Position numbers and translations under genes: made by a program | Shown here: positions 51,171 to 62,911 of the stretch, in pieces | How the letters are laid out: every line of letters begins with the position of its first letter | Numbering within the stretch: position 1 is the first letter of the stretch | The notes under the pieces: model-generated | Database searches by the model: none | The model's input: only the letters and a program-made list of their open reading frames with translations | Told to the model about the DNA's origin: nothing | Assembly: GCA_003194525.1 (NCBI GenBank) | Contig: NBIV01000025.1 | Location: 62,001 to 126,000 of the forward strand | Reading direction: 5' to 3' | Origin: Gracilariopsis chorda | Taxonomy: Eukaryota > Rhodophyta > Florideophyceae > Gracilariales > Gracilariaceae | Length of the DNA: 64,000 bases

Positions 51171-54100
51171 ACGAGGACAACAGTTTTACATAGATCTTCT
51201 TTATTGAAATGAAATACTTATCTGTGGTTTTTCATACTAATGTGATACATCTTTGTCCATTTTCAAAAAACCCTATGTGATATACATTTTACTTAACATT
51301 TTCTGCTTCATGTAGTTTACGTGTCAACTTTTTTGTGATATTGTTCTAAAGTTTTTTCTCTTCTTTCACACCATTTGTTCTAAAATCATTTTATGTTCTT
51401 TATTGGTAATATGTGGTACTTTTCGGATAAAGGAGATAAAAATCTTTGTCATCTTGTTTAATTTTGATGTAAACTCCCCATACTTCTCTTTTTTTGACAA
51501 CGCATTTTCAACAACAGTTAGATAATTGCTGTGGTTTGGTAATTGTTTATACCTTTCAATTCCTACATACTAAAATTAAACTTAAAGTTTTTCGTTTATG
51601 AATCTTGTCAGTACAAAATTTTTGTTCTAAATCGATACAAAGAGCAAAAGTTTTTTATCAATAAATATTATTTCTTATATTTTCCATACGCTAGAAATAC
51701 GTGAATTGGTTTTTTACAAAATAAAGTTTTGACGACACCAGTCTTGTAACTATGGTTTTAAATGGTTCTTCACATTGGTTTCTAGGACGAATAAGAGTCA
51801 GAACTTTTTAACATGTTAGGCGTGCATAGTATATGTGATGATATGCTTCTTAGCTTATTCATAGCTCATGGTTAGTTGATTAACTGTAAGATTGCATTCT
51901 TTCCTCTTATATTATTTTGGTTACAACTTTGCAACTACTTAGGCAGCTTGTCGTGATACTTGTATCCTGCTAAATCAGCTATATGTCTTCTGATTGTTTT
52001 TTGTAAGTTCATAAAGGATATTGTTCTTTATTAATGATTAGTCTGTTACTATAATCTAAATGGACATTTATCCCATTGATTTATACATACACGGATACTC
52101 AAGTTTTATTCATTTTAAAACTATTCTTTTATTCTTTTAAGGACTTTAGAGAATTTTATGTCTCTTGTTGAGGATGCAACGAACCTGAATCGATGCAATC
52201 TGGATGTTATGAAATCTCTGTTTCTGGCCTGAACGTAATGGGCTCAATTGGAAGTTAGAAAGAGCGCAGTGTGCAACCCTGTGCAGTTCTGTCTGCAGTG
52301 AGCTTGCTGTCGCGCGACAGTGCGCTGACATTAAGCTGGATGAGTACATGTCTGGTGCTGCTCACTGTAAATGGATGTAGTGAGAAGCCACCGCAGGTGG
52401 ATGCCACCCAATTCCCATTGGTATTTAACATACTGTCTGTCCGTCCAGAACGCCTCCGTGCGCATATGCACTGTAGGATTATGTTTAGAAATTCGCACCC
52501 CGCATCAACTGGAACATTCAAGAAAGTGATTCAAAATCTTTGTTAACAGAGACCCAGAGGTGAGCTCGCTACCTGCGGTCGCCTCCGAGCAGCTCGCTAT
52601 CTGCGGGCTCTCGATAAGACCTTTCGCCTACCTGGCAAATAAAGGCAGCGTTCTCCCAGACAACTCGCTGGGCAGAACGACATCGCCTCCTTCTGGTTTT
52701 TTTTGCCTTCTCCCATCGCTCATTCCTTCGAATTCCTTCACCCCTCTACAGCACGCTATTGACGCCTACTAGGTGTTACAGCAGGTAGTATGCAGATGGA
52801 CTTCTGGTTATACACTTTGAATTCAGTGTGGACTCCTACTGTAATCCTTTGAAAATGGAGATACTGCAGGTGCTATCCGTGCTACATCGAAAAATCAAAA
52901 CACCGAATTTTTTGTGCCACAGAAGTCCATTTGGAGAATACGTGAAGTTTTCTGCCAACACAAATGCATTGTGAAAACAATGGATATTCTACTCCAACTA
53001 CACTGCTCAAAGTGCATAACTTTCTTCTAGGTTTAGTTTTTTGGGTTATACGTCGTTCTATGTTTCCAAGAAGGACAAACTTGATTGTGACACGTTAAGA
53101 ATAAATTATGTTTCATATTTTGCCCTCTTTCTTTATTACTGCGGTTGCTCCTGTTGTTACCCTGTGGAATGTTTCTACTCCCATCAGTGTCATTTTTTTA
53201 ATATTATCGTGCTCTGGCTTACTTTCCTAATACGAACGATAGCCCTAGCTATATCTATTTGATGTACAAAGAGTATCTATTTTACACGTGGTATTCATTG
53301 CTTCTTGTGAATCATTTTGCACTGATCGTTTAAGTTCAATACGAACCTGGTGCTTCATTTCTTGTTATATAAGAATATTTATTCTTCTACAGACATATTT
53401 GGAACTTTTAATAAAAACAAAGTGAATTCTTCATTATATAAACAAACAAATTGAAAGTTCCCGTTTGTTCTAAATTAGATATCGGTTTTCGGACATTTCA
53501 TTCTGTATTTGTAGAGCAATGCATATGCGCATACCCTCTAAGCGAGTTGTATCATGAATGATTCAGTGCCGACGTGTCATTAGTTCAATTCAGGTATGAG
53601 TGGAGCCCACTTGGAAATTTTGGGTGAAATTCGATATGTATTCTATTTGGTATTTTTGGTACCTTCGGGGGTGATTTTTATGATATAGAAGTGCTTGTAG
53701 TAAGCGTACGGACGTTATTCATGGCTGGCATGATTCACACGTGTCGTGTTTCGCGGTGGCCAGCCGTGCCTCTCAGTGACACAAACCTGTAGAGCACAAG
53801 TGTGGCACACTACAGTAGTAGTATTCTTAATTTTTGTTATTACCCAATAGTACTTTAAGGAGTGCGGCTCTGTCGTTTCACCCTGAACTAAAGCTAAGCT
53901 GTGACTTGGCTTTTGCGTTTTTCACCTGCACGAAATGACATACTCTTTTTTAGGTTTTACTGCGTCTGGTTTCGTTATAGTCACCAGCGCAGTATTAACT
54001 AGAACCACTGATCTGTCTTACCCCGTGGGCTCGCCCAGTACGAACTGTTGTTGCCGTTTTAGTTACTTTCTTATTGTTGGAATAGATAGTCGTTCGACTC

Positions 54101-54274
54101 AGTATTGATTTTTGCCGTGCTGGCTGAATAAGCAACACCCTCACCGTCGGTTTTCTTTCCGCTTTCCACACGACCCCGCCATGCTGTAGCTTTTTCCTTG
54201 GTTCTTTTTTCCCATTGTCGCCCTTTTCTCTTGGATTCCCTCTGAGCCTGACACCGCTTACACGCACCGTTTCA
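51171..54274. other. AT-rich degraded interior, no gene
   Basis: Strikingly AT-rich at 51.2-52.2 kb and 53.0-53.5 kb, with no frame of note. Probably the decayed interior of an LTR element, but no pol motif survives. Confidence 0.4.
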
Positions 54275-54813
54275 CTAAGTCGACACAATGGTAACCCGAT
54301 TCTTGGTGACACCTCCGTCAGTATAGCCGGGAGCCACCTCGGTTCTGCACCCAAACACCGTTTGGTATGGAGGGCCTGAGCCTACCTCGTAAGAGAACAA
54401 GGCCGCGAACACCTTGCGAAGATTTCCCATCTGGAAGTATTGGTCTACTACAACTGCTGGCTCAAAGTATTCGAATGGTCTTCTTTTCCATTCAACAAAT
54501 GTATGAGTATTATTTTCATCGTGTATATTTATCAGGTCCCACCATTCTAATGCTTGACCATTCACAAACCTTATGACATCGTAAGTTTTCTTCTCTTCTC
54601 TTAAAACTTCATTGATGTCAGAAAAATATCTTCTAATGATTGTACACAAGCCCCTCTGTATTTTACAGACAACGCCTCAGGGTTTTCTACTTTAAGTACA
54701 CTAGACTCGTTATACTGTTCCGACTTATTGGTGCTCTTAAAATGATTGTTTTCTTGCACTACGTGATTTACTGGTTGACCTAAAATAGTAACTCTATCTT
54801 GTAGGTCTACCAT
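54275..54813 (-). pseudogene. Retrotransposon gag remnant
   Basis: Two minus-strand frames (54813-54601 and 54649-54275), related by a frameshift, give a gag-like pattern: a short N-terminal helix (MVDLQDRVTILG), then GQALEWWDLINIHDENNTHT and EWKRRPFEYFEP, and MGNLRKV. The Trp-Trp and Trp/Phe spacing is that of Ty3/gypsy capsid domains. It belongs to a family different from the element at 4461-15783. Confidence 0.6.
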
Positions 54814-55677
54814 TTCGTTCTACATTTTCTACTACGTCTTTAGTAGTTTACGAGTTTTTAAGAATTCTAGTACTATAGTACCTCGTATGGTCACAGTATT
54901 CTCGTCGGGATTCTGGGTCTTATGTCTCACTTTATTTATTGAACATAGACGCACAGTGTAGTAATTATGACTTCCATTTTCTCCAACTTTTCGCGTGGAT
55001 ACTTGCTTTAGATGACAGTTAAACCCGTACTGTGCTGTACATTGGTGCTGTAGTGGTCAGCTACTAATTGTACTGTAGTGCCAAAGTAGAAGCGTAGTGT
55101 GCACGTAATTATCAATGAATTCACTCAGAAAAACGCCTATGTGTTCTTAGCCCAATGATTCTTGAGAGACTTAAGTATCTCCTTGATTTCTCCAAACTGC
55201 CATAGAACACCATTAGTCTTGATTAGCTGGATGGTTCCTGTGATACTTTCTTGCCACAAGGTATACCGCACCACCTTTCACTTACTTTTAATATCTTCGG
55301 CCGTGCACAAAACGCGCATAATACTCGAATGTTGAGCCAAAGAGTGGGTGGCATTACTAACAATGAAAACTATTGTTCAATTATTTATTTAATGCAATAT
55401 GGTGTTCAGCTGATCGGTTGTGCTCACCTCACGTACCCCTCGCCCTTATCGTTTTTGCAGTAGTTGCAGCGATTACTTTTCTCCGATAGTGGTATAAGGT
55501 TTCCCTCTACTGATAACTATTCGATCTCTGAGTTTTCATCCTTGTAAGTATATCCTTTATTGCTGCTGAACGAAGGTAGTAACTAAAACTGTTTGGCGTT
55601 CTTCTGAAAATTCGTATCCGAGCCCTCTTGTTTCTGGAACTGCCCGTGATAATGAGTCAGTTAGTAGGCGATGCTAT
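54814..55677. other. Leader-side remnant of the eroded retroelement
   Basis: No gene. It lies between the gag remnant and candidate LTR end B. Confidence 0.35.
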
Positions 55678-55868
55678 CACTTGTAGTGCGTGGAGTAGAT
55701 TGACTCACTTTTGTATAGTAATATTCTGTACAAGTTAGTATGGAATGCTTGTGACGGGTCTGATAAGGATGACGGACTGCACGGCGTAAGGAATTTGTAG
55801 GACAAACTGTGCTGGATTTTCGATAACGGCTTATGCCGTGAAACTGCAACTTAGTCCAGACATTTTCC
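55678..55868 (+). repeat. Eroded repeat, candidate LTR end B
   Basis: Direct-orientation match to 50974-51170. Confidence 0.6.
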
Positions 55869-57000
55869 TTCTTCTGAGGAAAAAGTCTTTTACAAACCTT
55901 CGTTATTAGCAGTATGATATCTATCCGAGATTCTGTATTCTACTCTGCACCTTGTTTGCTCTTTTCCAATGAAGAATACCTAGAGAGCAGTTCATTTCAT
56001 TTTTCTTTTTCCATGTACTGGAAATCTCTGAAACTCTTGCATCTTCTTCTATACAGTGGTTTTAACCAATGGCTGTGGCATACCTGTCCCAATTGGCATA
56101 AGTTACCAGTAACACAGGTACAAAAAGCCCTCTTTGCCTTACCTGTCCTATCACGTGTCGTGGTGTCCTAAGGACACTGCCCACGTGCAGCATCACTTGA
56201 GCTTCACTGCGAAACAACACACAGCAATAGTACAATCAAAAGGTAACGTTCTCAACATTTAGCCAAGCTACCCGCTTTCTAATAATTCCTCTCAGTGGTA
56301 GTGGTAATAAAAGTGGAGATGGCCAGATATACATTGGAAAAAGAGTTTCCAACAATGACCGCAACGGTGCCCAATTACGGTGAAAACTGACGATTCTGCT
56401 CTGAAAAATCTTTCTTTGCTTTGAGAGCCTGGATGTTGAAAATCAAATAACGATTTCGCTCGTGTGTTCGGCATTGCCTGCAACAAAGAACAATATCTGT
56501 GCTCCATTTTGCGTTTTTCCAACATCTAACTTCATTTTTGATTGGCTACAAGTACACTTCTGGTTGCTACTCAAAAGTGGCTGCGATGTTTGCCACGGTG
56601 CAAATTATCAACACCTTTTGTACTTCAACGGTTTATCAAAGGATGAGGGGAGTGTTTTTGTCTCAATACTACCCAAACTATAATGATTTATGGAGGGACA
56701 AGAATATGCCTTTCAACCCATCTTTGGCTTGGTGCACCAACGGAGGTTTTGCATTCTGCTTCGGAACAACATGTGATACGTAGATCCAAAATTGTATTGG
56801 ACGCACCTGGTTCCCAGGAGCTCAATGGCACGACTGGTTACAGTTTTTGTAGGGCTAGCCACTCCACAGCAAACCGTTAGGCAACATGCACCAGCAGCAG
56901 CTAATGAGCTGCACGCTTTGATGCTCCAGTTTTTGCCGCTACTGCTCATGATGAGTTCTACTGACAGTGTGGCGTCTCGCCAGTAGCTGTTTTACGTGCA
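55869..57000. other. Repeat-derived region without genes
   Basis: Short fragments near 56580-56960 resemble parts of the 470-bp repeat family, such as caacggtttatcaaaggatgaggggagtg. No gene seen. Confidence 0.35.
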
Positions 57001-57160
57001 ATGCCTGCGACGTTCGAGGAGGTGTTCTGGCGTGATGCCTTCTTTCACTCACGAACAACCCTTTCATCTTGGATAATTCAATATCGTAAGAGAGGTACTG
57101 GGACAAGGGAAGGCGGCCTTCGGTCACGGGCGACGCTGCTCGCTGCAAGAAACGAGTGGC
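57001..57160 (+). repeat. Fragment related to the 470-bp repeat
   Basis: The order of blocks follows the end and start of the repeat at 15784-16670: a ggcgtgatgcc block, cacgaacaacccctttcat-like text, gataattcaatat, then aaggcggccttcggtcacgggcgacgctgc. Sequence is diverged but the block order is kept. Confidence 0.55.
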
Positions 57161-58814
57161 AAGACGCGGTGAGAAGAAGAGAAAAAATGTAAAAGGACAA
57201 ATCATAAAAGGAGAATAGTTTAATTCAATGAAAGACGAACGCATGAAATATGATACGTTTGGGGATAGATGCAAAATTCAATAGTTTCAGAGAACACTAA
57301 TATTGCGATTGGCACTGGCATTGAATGAATAATTTGAGCGTTATAAGCCGTAGTCTATGGGTTTACAGAAGGATCACATGGTTTTGCCTTCAAATATGCG
57401 ATAAAGGTAGGTACAACTGAAGGGCGCAAAAGTAAGTGGATTGAAAATCTACAACCAAACCATCCACTACTTTTCTCTATGCTATGTAAGCGGTTGCCGT
57501 AAATGCAAGTCATATGAGAAGCTGCCTTCAAATCATGCGAGTATGTGCGGGACAAAACTCGCACTCGATAGGATGCGGCAGACGTCATTCATGCACATAT
57601 CCATTATGGTCTAATCAAGCCACCTGCATTGTATACTGAATGACATGTAGGATCACAAACAACTTTATATTGCCCACAGAGAGATGCAGCACGTTCCAAA
57701 TGACTATGACTGGCACGCAAACGTTCATGTCCAAGTTTTGAAGCGGTACTTCAGTAGGCGCATATTGATACGAAAAGTGTGACACAAAAGCGTTGATGAC
57801 GTTGGACTCGGAGTTCTGTCAATTGTCGGGGTTTCCTGTGGTAGCTGAAAGAGAGATGACCACTACCTGCATGAGGAGCACTGACTGTGTCATCTCTGTT
57901 GCCTTTGTATCCACGAACGACTACTCCTTGTTCCGCTGCCTTTCCAATGCTATCCACGGTGTTCTCCATATCTTCTTGTTGTTGTTGCGTAGTAGGTAGA
58001 GATCGGTACGTCTCGTGAACCACATTGGGCTTGGGTTGGATCGCATCGTAGAAGCTGGGGGCAATATCTATTACGTGGATATCTCGAATGAACGCATGCA
58101 AGGTGCAACATGCATAGTTAAATGGATTCAACTGATGCGTACCAGGTCCATTTTGAATGCTATAATGGGTTTTACTCTCGTTGCATGCATGGGAAGAGCG
58201 AGACCACAGTTTCTTTTGAGTTTGAGAAACGGAGAACCGTCTCCTGTCACACATGACATGTTAAAGAATGCTTGCGTTATCGCAGAACGTAGCATGAAGT
58301 ACAGGAAATGCGATTGAAATGCTCGCATAATGTACGTACTGCAAATCAGCTCGTTGGTGCGCCTTTTCTGTAACGTGGTTCCCAACCTGCAATAATCCCA
58401 TTCTAGAGCACACTCCGGTTGTAGGGTTTTCAAGCACAACACAACCACTGTAATTAGTGATGAATTTTCAATGCTCAATCTGGTAATAGGCTGGAGAGGA
58501 GCCTGTTTCAGAAAATCTCGCATCTTCTGCAACGCTATTTACCCATTGTGGGAAGCTTCTCAAACTCTGGCACGCTTGCGCGGATTGTTTGATTGTTCCA
58601 TGCCTGAACAGCCACGAACTCTCATGCATAGTAGAGGCGATGCAGTCCTCGATCACGAAACCAGCCAGACTGCATGATCGTCGTATCAAGCTACTGGTGT
58701 GGACGCTGCGGATACTATGGCCTCTACTGTGGTGGTTGTGAAGAAGAAGGGGTCATCTCATTCTCTTCCACTTCCACGGGCTTTTGTTTTCTTACTCAGC
58801 TTCGGAAGAGCAGA
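57161..58814. other. Gene-free region, probably decayed transposon
   Basis: Minus-strand coding-like pieces occur (57.8-58.2 kb, with a QQQQE run and a basic C-terminal piece), broken by stops. No family could be assigned. Confidence 0.35.
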
Positions 58815-59390
58815 CTACAGCGATGGCTCTAAGAGAGCAAAAGTGATCTTCCAGGTCCACCAAATTGGGCATCTTTTTTTCTGGATCAGCCTGCAGCATT
58901 GCACGCTACTGCGGGGGCTTTGAGAGAGCGGGGGTGTTCTCAACCTCTTCCAATTTTCTGGCACCGGGCATATGTTCCTCTTCTTTTTCTGCTTGTGGGA
59001 TATCACAAGCATCTGCTCCCGGTGCTGTGTCTCTCTCATCATCCCCACCTGGCGCAGGAATCGGGGGAGACGTAGGGGGATCGGAGACAGAAGAATGTGA
59101 GACTAAAAACTTCTCTTGAACTCCACAAATTCATATATCGAAGACAAAGTTGGTAGAGCTGAGGCAATGGATCTGTTTGCTACTGCGACCGATGTAGATG
59201 CAAGAGTAGTTTCGTCATTTTCCAGGACTGCAGTAATCAGCCACAGCACTAGAACTCCGCTTCCAATTAGCTCCATTTCATCACTATCAGAAAAAACTGG
59301 TAATTGTCGAGGTCGTCGACCTCCTGGCCATGCCCCACTGGTGTTGACCAGAGAATCTCCAGCGTTTTGCTCTACCCTGCTTGAGCTCAC
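58815..59390 (-). pseudogene. Degraded copy of an unidentified gene family (inverted relative to 62.16-62.9 kb)
   Basis: Read on the minus strand, 59390-59103 gives PRQLPVFSDSDEMEL, then ANRSIASALPTLSSIYEFVE. Further on (59100-58870), after changes of frame, comes an acidic Pro/Gln segment (IPQAEKEEEHMPGARKLEEV). The same order of blocks occurs on the plus strand at 62164-62911. Function unknown; presumably part of a repeated element. Confidence 0.45.
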
Positions 59391-59394
59391 TCTG

Positions 59395-59700
59395 TACCCC
59401 TATGGTACGAGCATCTCCAGAAGTAGCTCTGGCATCTCCGGCATGGGCTTTGGCACCTCCTGTTTTGGCTGTAGTACTTCTGGAATTGGCTTTACCACCT
59501 CTGGTAATGGCTTGGCACCTTTGGCCTTGGCTGAGCACCTTCAGCATATGCTCCGATGCCTCAACAGTTGTTTCGGGCACCTTCAGCATTGGATCTAAGC
59601 ACTCCGGAAATCATTCTGGTACCTTCAGAACTGGCTCTGGGACATCAGCAGTTGGCTCTAGCACCTCCAGAGCTCAGCATGGCTCCATCGGAGTTCGCAC
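59395..59700. repeat. Imperfect short-period minisatellite of about 24 bp
   Basis: Degenerate copies of a unit such as ggctctggcacctccagaa follow each other through the block (about 59420-59680). Read on the + strand they encode Ser/Thr/Gly repeats; on the - strand Ala/Arg/Gly repeats. Periodicity is a visual estimate. Confidence 0.55.
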
Positions 59701-60389
59701 ATGGAATACCTCTGGTCACAATAGTTTCAAGAAGTTAGAACCAAAATTTGTTTTAGCTAAGTCAAACATTTTGCTATAGTTGCAGAGTTCTTTTTGAAAA
59801 TGAAAAGTTGGTTGCAGTTTATTGCTTGACATCACCACACTTACCTTCATGAGCAATTCCAAATTGCTGCAGAAATTTTATATACTAGACGCAGTAGTGT
59901 ACAACACAGGGACGCTCAGTACACTCCTGTTGGACTTTGACCGGCGGAAGGTTCTCAGCCAGTTTGCAAGCCGTTTGATGTTTAACTCACGTTTCGTTGT
60001 ATGGATTGGTCTGTCTTACTCACAGACCGGTGTAAGCTTTCTGGTCACAAGAGACAGGACAAGGCGGCCGCCACGGAACCTGCATTGAAAGCTGCAATTA
60101 AGTGCGGGAAACACTTAGATATTTTGGTTGTCATGAAACGACCCGTATACCCTGAAGGAGGAACTGAACGTTTTCATGTCTTTGGTATTCAGTCGATTAC
60201 TCTTGTTGCGAGCTGCAAACGAGCTCGGTTTTGCCTAGCGCCCAGGCCAGCAATATTTCACAAAGTAGCAAACGGTCACGACACTGCTCTAATTGGTATA
60301 AGTGGTTATGGTCAGCAGGCGAGATGAGTTTTGCACTACACTAGTGTAATATATACGTCTGTGCAGTACTGCACTGGAGCAGTGCAACT
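59701..60389. other. Gene-free region
   Basis: No gene or clear repeat recognised. Confidence 0.35.
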
Positions 60390-61060
60390 GGCCAGCCACT
60401 CGTTCCAGGCCACCTACCGCTTAGTGGTTGGCACTGCAGTAGTTTTTGCAACGCCAGCCACCGGCAGCAGAGAAAGTCAGCATGCATTAGCACCCAATCA
60501 GCTCTGCGACTCGCTGCTACTAAACGTGCTAAGCAGCAAGGAGATGCTACGTCAAGAAAGCTTTTTGCATGAGTTGATGGATCTTGAAAGGCAGGTTACA
60601 TGCGCAATGACTGCTTTCAATCAACAACTGGCCCCTCATGTGCCAAAAAAACTATACTACGGAGAGAGACAAATTTGCCTTTGGATTCGTTTTTGGCTTG
60701 GGGCAGCAACAAAATTTTCTGCATGCTGCACCAGAACGAAAACGTAATGGATTATTCGGGAACTGCATTGAAGGCACTATGATAGGTCAAGAGACCTTGT
60801 GCAGCCAGCTTGCTCCAGAGCAGCTGTCACTCCCCTAGTTCCAGCTATATAGCAGAAGGCAGGCATTGAGCATGCCGCTGCAGAATGCAATTAACTCTAC
60901 GCTTTGCTTGTGCTGTTGCTGGTGCTGAAGTGTTTTACTGACCTGAGCCGTTGTGAAGAGTATGGTCTTGCGTGCGTTGACTAAGCCATGGAAGGTGATG
61001 TTTTGGCGCAATGCCTTTCTCTAATCTATAACACCCCTTCATCTCAACCCCAAGTATCAT
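60390..61060 (+). repeat. Diverged fragments of the 470-bp repeat family
   Basis: Contains ggccagccactcg / gtggttggcactgcag (an inverted pair as in the repeat), a ctgctg-type run near 60910, a ttttggcgcaatgcc block and an acaccccttcatct block, in the same order as in 15784-16202. Confidence 0.5.
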
Positions 61061-62163
61061 ATTGATTCGCCTAAGGATGAGAAGAGTGTTATTGATTGAA
61101 CAGATGATTCGATCCAGTAAACTGCCTTACATGCCCCAGTCAGCGTGTGCAAAAACCTCTCTTTCAACAACGCTTTCCTGCCACTCAACCAATGCAGCAG
61201 TCGCAGCATCTATGCGCAGAGCTTATTGGCTGCTCCTGCATGTTGAACATCCTCACTGCTAAGCGGATCGCAATGCAGAAATGGCTGCAGTGCCAGCTAC
61301 TTAGCAGTAGGTGGCGTGCAACATGTGGCTGCCCAAGGTGCTGCGCCATAGCGCTATTACACATATTTATACAGGGTATTGGCGCAGTGTAACAGCAACA
61401 GTCATCTTACGTGCCCACTGTAACCACAATTATTACCTCCCACATCCGCCTGGGTCTATAGGGAAGTTACATAACCTGTTTATTCTTTGGGATCTGCTGC
61501 TGGCCAGGCACTTAGGCCAAGCAAAGCTCTTCTGTAGGTCTCCACAAGATTAACGCACTTGTTATTACGGAGATCGGAAACTTCAGGTGGTTCTGTGTGG
61601 TCGACTGGTCGTTTGACGCAGACCACACCCTGTGAGAGTTTCCCGCAATTAAAACCAGATTGCTTTGCAGGGATCCAGGCGTTCGCCTTTTCGCACCTCT
61701 TGTAGCCAAAAATCTCACCTCGATGTGTAAGTAAAGGACAAAAATCGCAACAAAGAGACATTTTTGAAGCATCAAATGGGGTGAAAACTATCTGAGAACC
61801 CTCCCCCCGAAACATTCGAACAGGAGTGTGACAAGAATCCCTATCTTTGCACGACTATATCGGGCTAATATAAGTACTGCAGTAATTTTTAATTGTTCAT
61901 GGAACTAGGCTCGGTGGGTAGAAAGCAACAAAATGCAACCCCTTTTTCCACTTTCGAGCTTTCCTTTTGTTGGGAAACTACTCTGGAACCCTGGCATAGT
62001 TTTCAATCTAGTTCAAAAGCAGAATTTCTGTTTGCATACTTTTCAATTACTATAACGAGAGAAGCTCCACGTCCAAATTCATCTAGAGCTTGATCAAATT
62101 TTGAAGACAGTATACCCAACACTGGAGGGGATAGAGTGAACTCATGTGGCATGAGCTACAGCG
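61061..62163. other. Gene-free region
   Basis: Another diverged piece of the 470-bp family is visible near 61190-61390. No gene found. Confidence 0.35.
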
Positions 62164-62911
62164 ATGGAGGTTGCTGTGTCTACAATAGTGGAGCACGACA
62201 GGGAGCTAAAAGACCTTGGCAACTACCAGGTCCCACCACTCCAGATGAGGTGGAGAGAAACGAAATTGGAGCTACGCGCAGGCATTCATTGTTCCAACTG
62301 TGGAAGAGGACGAAATTATGGCTATACCTATGTTGGTCGAAAATGCGGGCATTACAAGCATGCTGCCACAAGTCATTCTATTTCAACAGCTCTACCAACA
62401 TCCTGTCCAGTATGCAGATTGTTAGAGTTCTCGAGATGCTTTACGTCCAGCACGTTTCCACCTTCGCGGCCCCCAACTCTCTCAGCGATGCTTAGGCCTC
62501 CTACAGACCATTAACGTAGAACAGTCGTGGAGAAACATGCGCGATACGCTCAGCCCCAAGCTGAAGAAGAAAAGTGGGTGCCCGTGGAGATCGAATTGGA
62601 AAAGGATGAGATGACTCCCAGTCACTCAGAGCCGCTGCTTCAAGCTCGTCTGCCACAAGCTGAAGGAGAAAAAACAGAAGGCCATTCCAATAAGATTGGA
62701 AGAGGCTGAGATTACTATTGCTCCATCACAGCCACCGCCGCATTCTGCTCTCCCTCAAATTAATGAAGAGCACCGGAGGGCTGGTGTAACAAATTTCACC
62801 GAAAATGAAATCACCCCCGTTCTACCAAAGCCACAGCAGCAGTTGCAGCTGCTACAATGGACACAGCAGGACCTTGATTACATGATCAATCATTATTTTG
62901 GATGTCCTGAT
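62164..62911 (+). pseudogene. Degraded copy of an unidentified gene family
   Basis: An open frame from 62164 to 62511 carries a Cys/His cluster (CSNCGRGRNYGY, then RKCGHYKH, and CPVC) that may be a zinc finger, with HSISTALPT matching the SIASALPT block of the minus-strand copy. After 62520 the frame changes to an acidic Pro/Gln-rich segment (QPQAEEEKWVPVEIELEKD), then a tail with PKPQQQLQLLQWTQQDLDYM to 62911. Not a single intact gene. No family assigned. Confidence 0.45.
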
